From assembly GCA_910575615.1 (NCBI GenBank), contig CAJTEX010000010.1, forward strand, positions 1-64,000: a stretch of DNA of 64,000 nucleotides, written 5' to 3'. Positions 34,011 through 43,853 of the stretch are shown piece by piece. Origin of the DNA: Bacteroidales bacterium (GTDB lineage: Bacteria; Bacteroidota; Bacteroidia; Bacteroidales; Muribaculaceae). Within the stretch, counting starts at the first letter, position 1. Every line of letters begins with the position of its first letter. The notes beneath the pieces are model-generated. The model was not told where the DNA came from and did no database searches. It was given only the letters and a program-made list of their open reading frames with translations. The translations under genes were made by a program, and so were the position numbers.

Positions 34011-35324
34011 TCAGCCAGCGGGATGGTCTCGGTGAAACAGCGCCAGGCGCTGGCCGAGGCGGTCGAGAATCTCGGGTGAGTTGAGCAGGGAGACGCATAC
34101 GCGCACACCTTGCTGGCGGCTGCCTGTCGACGGCAGGGAGATGGTCGACACCCCGTAGCGGAGAAGCTCGCTCTGCAGCTCGGCACCGGTGAGTCCGGGG
34201 TAACCGACCGTGAAGAAGAATCCGTCGGAGATCGGTTCTTCCCCGTCGAGGGCGTAGACAAGGTGGAAACCGTTGTCGAGGAACAGTTTCTTGGCCAGCG
34301 CGGCGCGGCGGCCATATTCGCGGGTCTCGGCCACGAAGTCGAGCTCGCCGTCGACCGCCTTGCGGAGCATCGCCGCGTAGGCGTGCTGGGCCGAGTGGGC
34401 GGTTCCTGACGAGGCGCAATACAACACTCCGTAAATGTAAGCGTCGAGCAGCGTCGGCATCTCGTAGAATTGCTCGAAGAACTCATACCGGCGGTCGGCC
34501 ACGGCGGGGGAGACGCAGACAATCGAGATTCGCTGCCCGGCGTAGGAGAATATCTTGGAGGCCGACACGAGCAGTATGCAGCGGTCGGTGTACTTGGCCA
34601 CGGTGGGGATGAACGGGGCCTGCCCGGGGATGCCGTATCGGCGGCGGAAGTCCATGCCGAGATAGGCGTTGTCCTCGATGAGGATGATGTCATGTTTCTC
34701 GGCCATGCGGGCGAGAATCCTGAACTCGGTCTCGGTGAGGTTGGTCCACGCCGGGTTGTTGGGATTACTGTATATGATGGCGGAAACCTTGCCGTCGGCC
34801 AGGGCCTCTTCGAGGCGTCGCTCAAGCAGTTCGCCCCGGCAGTCGTATATGTCGACCGAGCGTTGCTCCAGTCCGAGGAGCTTCACCTGGTTGTGTTGCG
34901 CGGGGAAGCCGGGGTCAAGGAAGAGGATGGTGTCCTTCCCCTTTATGCGCTGTCCCATGAGCAGGAACAGGGTGAATGTGCCTTGCATGGAGCCGACAGT
35001 GGGCACTATGCAGCGGCCGGGGATGTCGATGTCGAAGAACGCCTTGAGAAAATCGCTCCCGGCGTCTTTGAGTGGCTTGATTCCGGCGATGTTGGGATAC
35101 ATGTTGGCCACGCCGTTGGCCAGGGCCTCGCGCTCGGCCTCGATTCCGGCCTCGGAGGCTGGCAGGCCGGGGTTGCCCATCTCGAGATGGACAAACTCCT
35201 CGCCCAACGGTTCCTGGAGGTGGGAGGCGAGCGCCATGATCTGGCGTATGGTCGCGGAGGCTATGTTGGGTATGTTCATCATGTCCAGGGCCTGCCTGAA
35301 CATGTCAGTTGAAACGGGTATCAT
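34011..35324 (-). CDS. PLP-dependent class I/II aminotransferase
   Basis: The 437-aa enzyme shows the fold-type I pattern. The substrate-binding segment is HLEMGNPGLPASEAG, the phosphate and ring-stacking region VGSMQGTFTLFLL, then IIYSNPNNPAWTNL and DNAYLGMDF. The PLP lysine is in LVSASKIFSYAGQRI, followed by a conserved Arg late in the sequence. Given the indolepyruvate oxidoreductase genes upstream and the CoA-transferase downstream, it most likely removes the amino group from an amino acid (aromatic or branched) to give the 2-oxo acid used by IorAB. The start at 35324 fits; an ATG six codons in is possible. Substrate choice is inferred from context only. Confidence 0.88.
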   Translation of the reverse strand: MIPVSTDMFRQALDMMNIPNIASATIRQIMALASHLQEPLGEEFVHLEMGNPGLPASEAGIEAEREALANGVANMYPNIAGIKPLKDAGSDFLKAFFDIDIPGRCIVPTVGSMQGTFTLFLLMGQRIKGKDTILFLDPGFPAQHNQVKLLGLEQRSVDIYDCRGELLERRLEEALADGKVSAIIYSNPNNPAWTNLTETEFRILARMAEKHDIILIEDNAYLGMDFRRRYGIPGQAPFIPTVAKYTDRCILLVSASKIFSYAGQRISIVCVSPAVADRRYEFFEQFYEMPTLLDAYIYGVLYCASSGTAHSAQHAYAAMLRKAVDGELDFVAETREYGRRAALAKKLFLDNGFHLVYALDGEEPISDGFFFTVGYPGLTGAELQSELLRYGVSTISLPSTGSRQQGVRVCVSLLNSPEILDRLGQRLALFHRDHPAG

Positions 35325-35383
35325 AAGTGTCGGGGTAAAAACGCTTGCGATTGTATGTCTGTGAGGGCGGTTGACGCGTGGTG

Positions 35384-35962
35384 TCAGAGCGAGAGGGCGG
35401 TCTCCCGGCCTGCGCGGAACGCGGCGATGTTTGTCTCCACCATCTTTTCACCCTTGGGCCCGAAGACGGCCTGTATGCCGGCTTCGATTTTCTCAGGGGA
35501 GAGGTCGATGTAGGGGGAGGCGGCTCCCAGCAGCACCATGTTGGAGGCGCGCAGGGTGGCTTTCTCCTTGGCCACCTGCTCCATATCGAACGCCGTCACA
35601 TTGGGCAGCTTGCCGAGTGTGTCGAGTATCCTGGCGGTGTCGGGATAGGTCGGAATGTTGACAAACGGCACAGTGGATGTCACCACGCGTCCGGCGGGTG
35701 AGAGCCAGCCGATGTGGCGCAGGGCCTCCATGGGTTCGAGGGCCACGATGAGGTCGGCCTTCCCTGTCGGGATGAGGTCTGACGCTATCGGGTCGGAGCT
35801 GAGGCGGAGGCATGACATCACGTCGCCGCCGCGCTGGCTCATACCATGCACCTCGGCTTGTTTGAGATGGAGATTCTCGCGCAGGGCTGCTGCGCCGAGA
35901 ATGGTGGCTATCGAGAGGATTCCCTGGCCGCCGACCCCTGCCAGGATTATGTCGCATTTCAT
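35384..35962 (-). CDS. iorB: Indolepyruvate:ferredoxin oxidoreductase, beta subunit
   Basis: The 192-aa subunit belongs to the pyruvate-ferredoxin oxidoreductase gamma-domain family: it opens with CDIILAGVGGQGILS and continues with the QAEVHGMSQRGGDVMSCLRLS motif of IorB. With IorA it oxidises aryl-pyruvates (from Trp, Phe, Tyr) to aryl-acetyl-CoA, reducing ferredoxin. It lies 52 bases downstream of iorA. Length matches the family. Confidence 0.93.
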   Translation of the reverse strand: MKCDIILAGVGGQGILSIATILGAAALRENLHLKQAEVHGMSQRGGDVMSCLRLSSDPIASDLIPTGKADLIVALEPMEALRHIGWLSPAGRVVTSTVPFVNIPTYPDTARILDTLGKLPNVTAFDMEQVAKEKATLRASNMVLLGAASPYIDLSPEKIEAGIQAVFGPKGEKMVETNIAAFRAGRETALSL

Positions 35963-36014
35963 GATTGACGTTGTTTTGTGGTTAGGGATTGTGGTTGCCT
36001 TGCCAGCCGGGGCG

Positions 36015-37688
36015 TCATGCCTTCTTGGCGTGACGTCGGGCTGTCTGGATGCACTCGCGGCGCGCCACTATGACGGAGAGGCCCTTGTGCTCAAACTCGG
36101 ATAGGAACAGTGATTTCATCTCCTCGACAGTCTTTGGCAGGGAGTCGATGGTGTGGAGGTGGGCCGGGTCGACACCGAGGCCGAGGCATATCTGCTCCAG
36201 CTTGCCTGTGCCTTGCGAGTCCTGGCCGCCGGTCATGCCGGTGGTGAGGTTGTCGGAGATGATCACCGTCATGGGGGTGCCTTCGTTGACTGCGTCGAGC
36301 AGGCCGGTCATTCCGGAGTGGGTGAATGTGGAGTCGCCGATGATGGCCACCGAGGGATGCTGTCCGGCATCAGCCGCGCCCTTGGCCATGGTTATCGAGG
36401 CTCCCATGTCGAGACATGTGTCGATGGCGTTGAAGGGGGAGAGCCATCCGAGGGTGTAGCAGCCGATGTCGCCAAACACTTTGGGGGCCTCATACATCTT
36501 CATCGCAGCTGTCAGGGCCGCGTAAACGTCGCGGTGGCCGCAACCCTGGCAGAGGGCGGGCGGACGGGCGACGACGAGGTCTTTAAGCTCGGCCTGAACA
36601 GAGGAGGCTGCGGGGGCCTCCACGCTGTCGGTGCGCAGCGAGGGGACTGCCTTCACCAGGGCTTCCATCACGGAGTCGGGGCTGAGTTCGCCTGTGCGGG
36701 GCAGGTGGCCGTCAAGTTTGCCGAGAACCGGGCGTGAGGGAGTGTCGAGCAGGCCACGGAGCATCTCCTCGATGACCGGCTGCCCCTCTTCGGCCACCAT
36801 CACTCGGTCGACCTTCGCGAAAAGTTCGCTTATCAGTTTCTTGGGCAGGGGGTACTGTGATATTTTCAGCACCGGGAAGGGGCATCCCTGCGGGAAGCAC
36901 TCCATCACGTAGTTGTAGGCTATTCCTGACGCGATTATGCCCAGGGAGTTGTCGCTGCCCTGGCTCAGGCGGTTGAAGGGGGACTCGACAGATTCCTGCT
37001 CCATCTTCTCGCGGTCGGCGATGAGCTCGCGGTAGCGCACACGCGAGTTGCCGGGCATCAGCACCCACTGGCGTGGATTCTGCGGGTAGCTCAGGGTGTT
37101 CTCTGCGGCCGCTTCCGGCTCGGTGGCAACTTGGGCGCGAGAGTGGCTCAGGCGGGTCACCAGGCGCACCATCACGGGGATGCGGAGCCGCTCAGACAGA
37201 CCGAACCCGTAGGCCGCCATGTCGTAGGCTTCCTGCTGGTTGGAGGGCTCAAGGCAGGGTGTCATAGCAAACCGGGCGTAGAAACGGGAGTCCTGCTCGT
37301 TCTGGGATGAGTGCATCGAGGGGTCGTCGGCCGAAATCACCAGCATGCCGCCGTTGGCTCCGGTCATCGCGGAGTTGACAAACGCGTCGGCGGCCACGTT
37401 GAGGCCGACATGTTTCATCGACACCATAGACCGTTTGCCGCAGAAACTCATTCCGAGGGCTTCCTCCACGGCTGTCTTCTCGTTGGATGACCAGTGGGAG
37501 TGGAGGCCGCGCTCGCGGGCGGTCGGGTTGGCTTGTACGAACTCAAGGATTTCTGTGGAGGGCGTGCCGGGATAGGCGTATGCGCCGGACAGGCCGGCAT
37601 TGATGGCTCCCAGGGCGAGGGCTTCGTCGCCGAGGAGGAGCTTCATCACTTTTGAGGCACTGTGGTCGGTAGGCTTGTTCTCGTTCAT
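36015..37688 (-). CDS. iorA: Indolepyruvate:ferredoxin oxidoreductase, alpha subunit, without ferredoxin domain
   Basis: The 557-aa thiamine-diphosphate enzyme has an N-terminal pyrimidine-binding domain (GAYAYPGTPSTEILEF, SMKHVGLNVAADAF) and a C-terminal diphosphate-binding domain (LCQGCGHRDVYAAL, GDIGCYTLG, then IIGDSTFTHSGMTGLLDAV ending DNLTTGMTGGQ). The start MNENKPTDHSASK at 37688 is preferred to an upstream ATG at 37745, which precedes the TAAATTTG promoter element. Archaeal IorA ends with two 4Fe-4S clusters; here the protein stops at ARRECIQTARRHAKKA and lacks that module, so electrons must leave by another route. First gene of the four-gene operon. Confidence 0.92.
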   Translation of the reverse strand: MNENKPTDHSASKVMKLLLGDEALALGAINAGLSGAYAYPGTPSTEILEFVQANPTARERGLHSHWSSNEKTAVEEALGMSFCGKRSMVSMKHVGLNVAADAFVNSAMTGANGGMLVISADDPSMHSSQNEQDSRFYARFAMTPCLEPSNQQEAYDMAAYGFGLSERLRIPVMVRLVTRLSHSRAQVATEPEAAAENTLSYPQNPRQWVLMPGNSRVRYRELIADREKMEQESVESPFNRLSQGSDNSLGIIASGIAYNYVMECFPQGCPFPVLKISQYPLPKKLISELFAKVDRVMVAEEGQPVIEEMLRGLLDTPSRPVLGKLDGHLPRTGELSPDSVMEALVKAVPSLRTDSVEAPAASSVQAELKDLVVARPPALCQGCGHRDVYAALTAAMKMYEAPKVFGDIGCYTLGWLSPFNAIDTCLDMGASITMAKGAADAGQHPSVAIIGDSTFTHSGMTGLLDAVNEGTPMTVIISDNLTTGMTGGQDSQGTGKLEQICLGLGVDPAHLHTIDSLPKTVEEMKSLFLSEFEHKGLSVIVARRECIQTARRHAKKA

Positions 37689-37732
37689 GCTGATGGAAAT
37701 TTGTAGCGCCGGGAGTGTTCTCCCCGACGCTA

Positions 37733-37740
37733 CAAATTTA
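37733..37740 (-). promoter_or_regulatory. -7 element of the ior operon
   Basis: TAAATTTG on the minus strand, about 44 bases before the iorA start at 37688. It lies inside the alternative upstream reading frame and so rules against that start. Confidence 0.6.
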
Positions 37741-37810
37741 CTCAAATTTCAAGAGCTTTCCAGAAAACCGCTTATGTTTAAAAACATGCCTTGCGGAAAT
37801 CCGGCATGAA

Positions 37811-38401
37811 TCACTTGAACTGGAATTTCGGAACAAGCCGCAGGTCGGTCATCCCCTGGTACCATTTTTCCCTCTGCGCGGGTATGGACTCGATGAACGG
37901 GAGGATGTCGTCGCCGTAGGCCCGGCGCGAATAGAAGAGCAGCACCGATGCCTTGTGCCCCTCGATCACCAGGTCACGGTAGTAATGGATGTCGGCCTCC
38001 ACACAGTCGAGGCGGCCGTCTTTGCCGTCGCTGACGATGAAGTCGAGGATTTTCTCCCCGTCATTCTCGGCCACGACCCAGTTGCATATCTTGTCGGTCT
38101 TCTTGCGTTCGGTCAGTTCGGCGATTTTCATGTCTATGGCTTTGGCGGAGTTGTAGGGGGCGTCGCCATAGAAGATGACGCTGACGGTGAACATCTGGGT
38201 GTAATTGTCGAGTGTCTCTCCTTCGGGCAGGTATTCCTGGAGTATGTAGAAGTCGTAGGGGCGCGTGCTCCAGGCCAAGTGGAATTTCTCGCCGCAATAG
38301 GTGATGGGATTGCCCGCGTCGAAATATTGCACGGCGGTCTCGGCTGATGCCCATGACACAGCGGCCAGGCACAGCGACAGGAAAAAGAGGATACGTTTCA
38401 T
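37811..38401 (-). CDS. Exported protein of unknown function
   Basis: The 196-aa protein begins with a signal peptide (KRILFFLSLCLAAVSWASA) and is otherwise a mixed alpha/beta soluble domain with several aromatic residues (ILQEYLPEGETLDNYTQMFTV, ADIHYYRDLVIEGHKASVLLFYSRRAYGDD). I recognise no family with confidence. It follows the DUF4919 gene by 63 bases in the same direction and is likely co-transcribed with it, so the two may act together in the periplasm. Confidence 0.75.
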   Translation of the reverse strand: MKRILFFLSLCLAAVSWASAETAVQYFDAGNPITYCGEKFHLAWSTRPYDFYILQEYLPEGETLDNYTQMFTVSVIFYGDAPYNSAKAIDMKIAELTERKKTDKICNWVVAENDGEKILDFIVSDGKDGRLDCVEADIHYYRDLVIEGHKASVLLFYSRRAYGDDILPFIESIPAQREKWYQGMTDLRLVPKFQFK

Positions 38402-38464
38402 TGGTGTATGATTTAAGGTTGGATATGGAGGGGGAGGTGGAGGCGCGTGGGTGTCGCGCAGGCA

Positions 38465-39190
38465 TCACTCCCCCTCGGGGAACTTGCGGTAGTATTCCTC
38501 CAGGAGGTTCTTGATGTTGAAGTAGTAGGTCTCGCTTGAGGCTTTCCCCTTGGAGTCTTTTTTCTCCACCTCGATGAGGTCGTAATATGGCTCCTCGTAA
38601 TGTTGCCCTTTGACCACGGCGTTCTGGAAGTTGACGATGTCATACTCGTGGCGCGGGTTGATGACATACCAGGCATGGTCTGCGTCGGCCCCTGTGCCCG
38701 ATGATATGATTGCCTGGATGAGGTGGTTGAGGCGGTATTGCCATATGTTGGCCCTGTTCACCTTGCCACGGGCGCGCAGGGCGTAGATTAGGAAGTTCAT
38801 CTGCGACAGGTCGAAGGGGTTGTCTTCGAGGGCTGTCTCGGCGTATGAGATTATGGAGTCGAGCTCGGCGCGGGTATGGGTGCTTTTGTAATAAAGGCTC
38901 TCGTTTTTGGTCGACGCCTCGTTGTGGCGGTAGGGGTTGAAATCCTCCTGGAAGAGGTAGCCGTAATAGAGGTGACGGTAGTCGTCGAGGTTCATGATGG
39001 TCTCGTTCTGCTCATAGCGGCCCATGAGTCTGGGGTAGTAATACCGTGAGGCCGGGTCGGTCACCTCCCGCCTTATCTGGTCGAGGTCGGGGGTCTCTGT
39101 GACGGTCCCCTTTTTCTGTGAGGCGGGGGCTGCCAGCAATGCTCCTGACAGGAGCAGCAACGCCGTTATTGCAAAAATGAGCTTTCTCAT
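38465..39190 (-). CDS. Exported DUF4919 family protein
   Basis: This 241-aa protein has a signal peptide (RKLIFAITALLLLSGALLAAP). Its body carries the DUF4919 pattern: DPASRYYYPRLMGRYEQNETIMNLDDYRHLYYGYLFQEDFNPYRH, then a helical-repeat-like section (SYAETALEDNPFDLSQMNFLIYALRARGK) and DHAWYVINPRHEYDIVNFQN near the end. The family is a Bacteroidetes-restricted exported protein without known function. It lies between the unknown exported protein and a small membrane protein, all in the same direction. Confidence 0.82.
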   Translation of the reverse strand: MRKLIFAITALLLLSGALLAAPASQKKGTVTETPDLDQIRREVTDPASRYYYPRLMGRYEQNETIMNLDDYRHLYYGYLFQEDFNPYRHNEASTKNESLYYKSTHTRAELDSIISYAETALEDNPFDLSQMNFLIYALRARGKVNRANIWQYRLNHLIQAIISSGTGADADHAWYVINPRHEYDIVNFQNAVVKGQHYEEPYYDLIEVEKKDSKGKASSETYYFNIKNLLEEYYRKFPEGE

Positions 39191-39243
39191 TGTCGGGTCA
39201 GGTTAATGGTTCATGGCGATGGACGGATTGGCCGCGCGGGGAG

Positions 39244-39729
39244 TCATTGGAGGGATGCGCGGAGAAGGATGCCCTGGAGGCTGATGGCGACAAGGGCCAT
39301 AGTGACCACTGCCGGCAGACCTATGGCTACCGTCCAGCGTCCGAGGCGGCGGAGGTCGGCTTGCCGTGAGAGTCCCCTGTAAGCCGCTGCGCCGAGAATC
39401 GCCCCGGTGGCAGCCCCGAGAATCGCTCCGGCCTGATGGAATGTCAGCCCGGCGGTAACTGTCCCGACGATTGCGCCCCCCACGATGAAATAGCGGGCGC
39501 GCCGGGGCGCTCCAACCGGCGACCTGCGGGTCATGTCGATGCATACCACTATCATCACCGCGATGGCCCAGAAGAGCAGCAGGGTGGAATCGATGGGCGC
39601 ATAGCCTGACGCCCGCATTGCCCACGCCCCTGCGTAGGCGGTCACCGCGCCTCCGGAGGAGGTGCGGAACGCCATCACTATGGCGGCGCTCATCAGCAAG
39701 GCTCCGGATATGAGGTAAAATTCGTCCAT
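39244..39729 (-). CDS. Small integral membrane protein, unknown function
   Basis: The 161-aa protein from MDEFYLISGALLM has about four to five hydrophobic segments: ISGALLMSAAIVMA, STLLLFWAIAVMIVVCIDM, a glycine/alanine-rich pair around AGAILGAATGAILGAAAY, and a C-terminal VVTMALVAISLQGILL. A basic loop (TRRSPVGAPRRAR) suggests a cytoplasmic turn. The ATG at 39729 is chosen because the TAAATTTG element at 39745-39752 would lie inside a longer version from 39756. No family recognised. Confidence 0.65.
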   Translation of the reverse strand: MDEFYLISGALLMSAAIVMAFRTSSGGAVTAYAGAWAMRASGYAPIDSTLLLFWAIAVMIVVCIDMTRRSPVGAPRRARYFIVGGAIVGTVTAGLTFHQAGAILGAATGAILGAAAYRGLSRQADLRRLGRWTVAIGLPAVVTMALVAISLQGILLRASLQ

Positions 39730-39744
39730 TGTGAAGTTTGACAA

Positions 39745-39752
39745 CAAATTTA
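39745..39752 (-). promoter_or_regulatory. -7 element of the small membrane protein gene
   Basis: TAAATTTG on the minus strand, 15 bases before the start codon, which predicts a very short leader. Confidence 0.5.
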
Positions 39753-39932
39753 ACAAATTCCGGCGGATTATTCCTCCGGGAATAAAGCCATTTACATAAT
39801 TTTAAATATTTTTTGCTCTCATTTTTCACGCTCTCCCGCTGGATATGTTCGTTGTTGTAACTGATATGTAACATAATTGGGCGCTTTCAGGCCCAAAATA
39901 AGCCGATTAAGGAATTTTTTCAGCATATTATA

Positions 39933-39962
39933 TTGCCGTTTGGGCTACTTTTTGTAATTTTG
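39933..39962 (+). promoter_or_regulatory. Promoter of acpP
   Basis: TTG, 19 bases, then TAATTTTG, in an AT-rich region; the start codon follows about 88 bases later. Confidence 0.7.
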
Positions 39963-40050
39963 CATCCGAAAAGTAAGGCACCAGTCTTTTTTTCAGCCAT
40001 GCTTTTCTCCCGCAAAACTGAACATTCAAAAATTAAACACCTTATTTATT

Positions 40051-40287
40051 ATGTCAGAAATCGCATCTCGAGTTAAAGCCATCATCGTCGACAAGCTCGG
40101 CGTGGACGAAAACCAGGTAACCGAAACCGCCGCTTTCACCACCGACCTCGGCGCAGACAGCCTCGACACCGTTGAGCTCATCATGGAGTTCGAAAAGGAA
40201 TTCGGCATCACCATCCCCGATGACAAGGCAGAGACCATCTCTACCGTGGGCGACGCCATCAACTACATCGAGGCAGCAAAGCAGTAA
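40051..40287 (+). CDS. acpP: Acyl carrier protein
   Basis: The 78-aa acidic protein has the DSL motif ([10 protein letters not shown]) whose Ser37-equivalent carries the 4'-phosphopantetheine arm. It shuttles growing acyl chains through fatty-acid synthesis in the cytoplasm. Length and charge are typical. fabF follows 73 bases downstream, with a hairpin and T-run between them, suggesting that acpP is made in excess over fabF from one promoter. Confidence 0.97.
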   Translation: MSEIASRVKAIIVDKLGVDENQVTETAAFTTDLGADSLDTVELIMEFEKEFGITIPDDKAETISTVGDAINYIEAAKQ

Positions 40288-40316
40288 GCGAGTTTCTGGC
40301 TCCGATAACCGAATAC

Positions 40317-40343
40317 AATGCGCCCAAGGGCGCATTGCGTTTT
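40317..40343 (+). terminator. Attenuator hairpin between acpP and fabF
   Basis: AATGCGCCC pairs with GGGCGCATT with a two-base loop in the strict count, followed by GCGTTTTTT. It lies inside an otherwise co-directional gene pair, so it probably stops only part of transcription. Confidence 0.7.
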
Positions 40344-40360
40344 TTACCCATATTGATACA

Positions 40361-41626
<1,266 letters not shown>

Positions 41627-41658
41627 TCAGCCACTGACTTCATTGCCCATAAACGACC

Positions 41659-41727
41659 GTGGGCTGCCCTGATGGAAACGGTTAATCACCTTTCCGCCAG
41701 GACAGCCCACAGTTGCTGTTGTTTTTT
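41659..41727 (+). terminator. Terminator after fabF
   Basis: GTGGGCTG-C-CCTG (41659-41671) pairs with CAGG-A-CAGCCCAC (41698-41710), 13 positions with one mismatch, followed by a T-rich tail near 41720. Confidence 0.75.
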
Positions 41728-41744
41728 GTCGCGTATCACGGCGG

Positions 41745-43706
41745 TCAGCTGATGCGGCGTATCTTGCGGTGTGGCACTCCCGAGTTGAGTATCAGCGGCA
41801 CCTGCTCGACGCTGACCGATGAGGTGTCAAGCCCGAGGGCCTCGTCGGTGGCCACCCCGAAGCGGCGCAGACGCTCATAAAACGACATCACAAACTGCTC
41901 GTAGGCTGTGCAGTTGCTCGACGGGGAGAAGACGCGATGGATGACAGTGAAATGGAAATCGCCCGGAATCCCCTCCTGCCGCAGGGAAGGGTAGGTGGAG
42001 GTCAGGTCGACGCGCCCCTCCTTGACGAGGTCGTTGATGACCTGGCGCAGATAGACATTTATCTTCGGGTCGATGCGGAAACCGAGTTTGAGCCCGACGG
42101 AGAAGAGGCAGCCGGGAATCAGCTCGTCGACCGTGTAGTCGAGCGTGGAGGGCTCGTCGGTGTACTCCACGCGTATCAGCCAGTAATGGTCGGCCCTTTT
42201 GGGATGTTTGTTGATGATGGAGTAGAGAATCTTGGTCTCGATGAGGGTCGGGTCTGGCGACTCGCTTATGTAGACCATGTTTGAGGCCGACTTGGGAATC
42301 TCTTTGTCGCGGCTTATCCCCGCGATCAGGCCGAGGCTTTTGCGTATGTCGGCATACTGGAAATAACGGCGGCGTATCTTGCTTGCGTTGAACCACAGGT
42401 ATATGACCGTCATCAGCAGGCTGGCAATCAGCAGGGTGTACCATCCGCCATGGAGGAATTTGAACAGGTTGGCACACAGGAATGTGGTCTCGATGCCGGC
42501 GAACACCAGAAGGAAGGCCGCCACAAGCCACAGGGGCATGCGCCGCCGTCTCATCCAGAAAGCTATGAGGATGGTGGTCATCAGCATCGTAACGGTGATT
42601 GCAAGGCCATACGCCCCCTCCATATGGGCAGACGAGCCGAAGATGACCACCGTGAGCACGCAGCCGACAAACAGGAAGAGGTTGACCGAGGGGATGTAAA
42701 GCTGCCCCTTGACGGTCGAGGGGTATTTGATTTTCAGACGTGGCCAGAAATTGAGGTTGACAGCCTCGGAGAAGATAGTGAACGAGCCGCTGATGAGTGC
42801 CTGCGACGCGATGATGGAGGCCCCCGCCGACATTATGATGCCGATCAGGACGAACCATCCGGGCATTATGGCGTAGAAGGGGTTGACGCTGCCCGCAGCC
42901 GCCTCAGAGTGGTGTGACATTATCCACGCCCCCTGCCCGAGGTAATTAAGCACAAGCATTATCTTCACAAACAGCCACGCTATCGATATGTTCCAACGGC
43001 CGCAATGCCCCAGGTCGGAGTAAAGAGCCTCCGCGCCGGTGGTGCAGAGGAAGACCGCCCCGAGGACAAGGAACCATCCCGGGTAGTCGATCAGAATCTT
43101 CACGGCATACCACGGGTTGAAGGCTTTGAGTATCGACGGCTCAAGCCCGATGTTGCATACTCCGAGGATTCCGAGCATCAGGAACCACAGCAGCATGAAT
43201 GGGCCGAAGCACCGTCCTATGGCCGATGTGCCAAACCGTTGCGCGGCGAATATCAGTGTGATTATAAGCAAGGTCACAGGAATGACAGGCGGGTCGGGCA
43301 TGATGGCCGACAGCCCCTCAATTGAGGTGGTGACGGTGATTGCTGGGGTTATCACGCCATCGGCAATCAACGTGGCTGCCCCGAGCGCGGCAAGCAGGTA
43401 TAGCCACTTCTTGCCTTTTGACTTGACAAGGGAATACAGGGCCAGGATGCCTCCCTCCCCTTTGTTGTCGGCCCGCAAGGCTATCAGCACATATTTGATG
43501 GTGGTCTGTAGGGTGAGCGTCCAGAACACGAGCGACACCGCCCCAAGGATGTAATCTGGGCCGAAAGCGGGGTTGGCGTGGCAGATGGTCTTCATCACAT
43601 ACAGCGGCGATGTCCCGATGTCGCCGAAGACGATTCCGAGTGTCACAAGTAGTCCCAGGGCTGTCACCGGGTGGGCGTTGTGGGGGATGTTGCGGTCTGT
43701 TGTCAT
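41745..43706 (-). CDS. kup: Kup-type potassium uptake transporter
   Basis: The 653-aa inner-membrane protein has about twelve membrane helices in its first 440 residues and a hydrophilic C-terminal domain. The opening ALGLLVTLGIVFGDIGTSPLYVMKTI is the Kup/HAK/KT signature, followed by FWTLTLQTTIKYVLIALRADNKGEGGILALYSLV. These proteins take up potassium with protons. It is a single gene; no consensus promoter was identified in the 147-bp gap upstream, which mainly holds the terminator of the preceding gene. Confidence 0.95.
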   Translation of the reverse strand: MTTDRNIPHNAHPVTALGLLVTLGIVFGDIGTSPLYVMKTICHANPAFGPDYILGAVSLVFWTLTLQTTIKYVLIALRADNKGEGGILALYSLVKSKGKKWLYLLAALGAATLIADGVITPAITVTTSIEGLSAIMPDPPVIPVTLLIITLIFAAQRFGTSAIGRCFGPFMLLWFLMLGILGVCNIGLEPSILKAFNPWYAVKILIDYPGWFLVLGAVFLCTTGAEALYSDLGHCGRWNISIAWLFVKIMLVLNYLGQGAWIMSHHSEAAAGSVNPFYAIMPGWFVLIGIIMSAGASIIASQALISGSFTIFSEAVNLNFWPRLKIKYPSTVKGQLYIPSVNLFLFVGCVLTVVIFGSSAHMEGAYGLAITVTMLMTTILIAFWMRRRRMPLWLVAAFLLVFAGIETTFLCANLFKFLHGGWYTLLIASLLMTVIYLWFNASKIRRRYFQYADIRKSLGLIAGISRDKEIPKSASNMVYISESPDPTLIETKILYSIINKHPKRADHYWLIRVEYTDEPSTLDYTVDELIPGCLFSVGLKLGFRIDPKINVYLRQVINDLVKEGRVDLTSTYPSLRQEGIPGDFHFTVIHRVFSPSSNCTAYEQFVMSFYERLRRFGVATDEALGLDTSSVSVEQVPLILNSGVPHRKIRRIS

Positions 43707-43796
43707 AGGTGTATTCCACGGCTTGCAAGCGATTCCGTGATGATTATATATTAAACGGCTGTGTGCGTCGGATTGTTGAATGCCGTGTGAAACACA

Positions 43797-43829
43797 GCAG
43801 CCCCGCCGGATTGTGTCCGGCGGGGCTGC
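43797..43829 (-). terminator. 14-bp perfect hairpin after the PpiD-like gene
   Basis: GCAGCCCCGCCGGA and TCCGGCGGGGCTGC pair perfectly around a 5-nt loop, 25 bases beyond the stop codon on the minus strand. The T-run is short (TGTGTTT). Confidence 0.75.
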
Positions 43830-43853
43830 GTTATGTGATATTGAAGAATTGTC

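Noticed and set aside
33955-34419. N-terminal extension of the CoA-transferase frame (588 codons in all)
   Set aside because: The extension overlaps the aminotransferase gene and reads as low-quality Arg/Pro-rich sequence. Family homology begins at MNHELKTCSADEAV.
40172-40360. Extension of fabF back into acpP
   Set aside because: It overlaps acpP in another frame and passes the attenuator hairpin; the known FabF N terminus starts at 40361.
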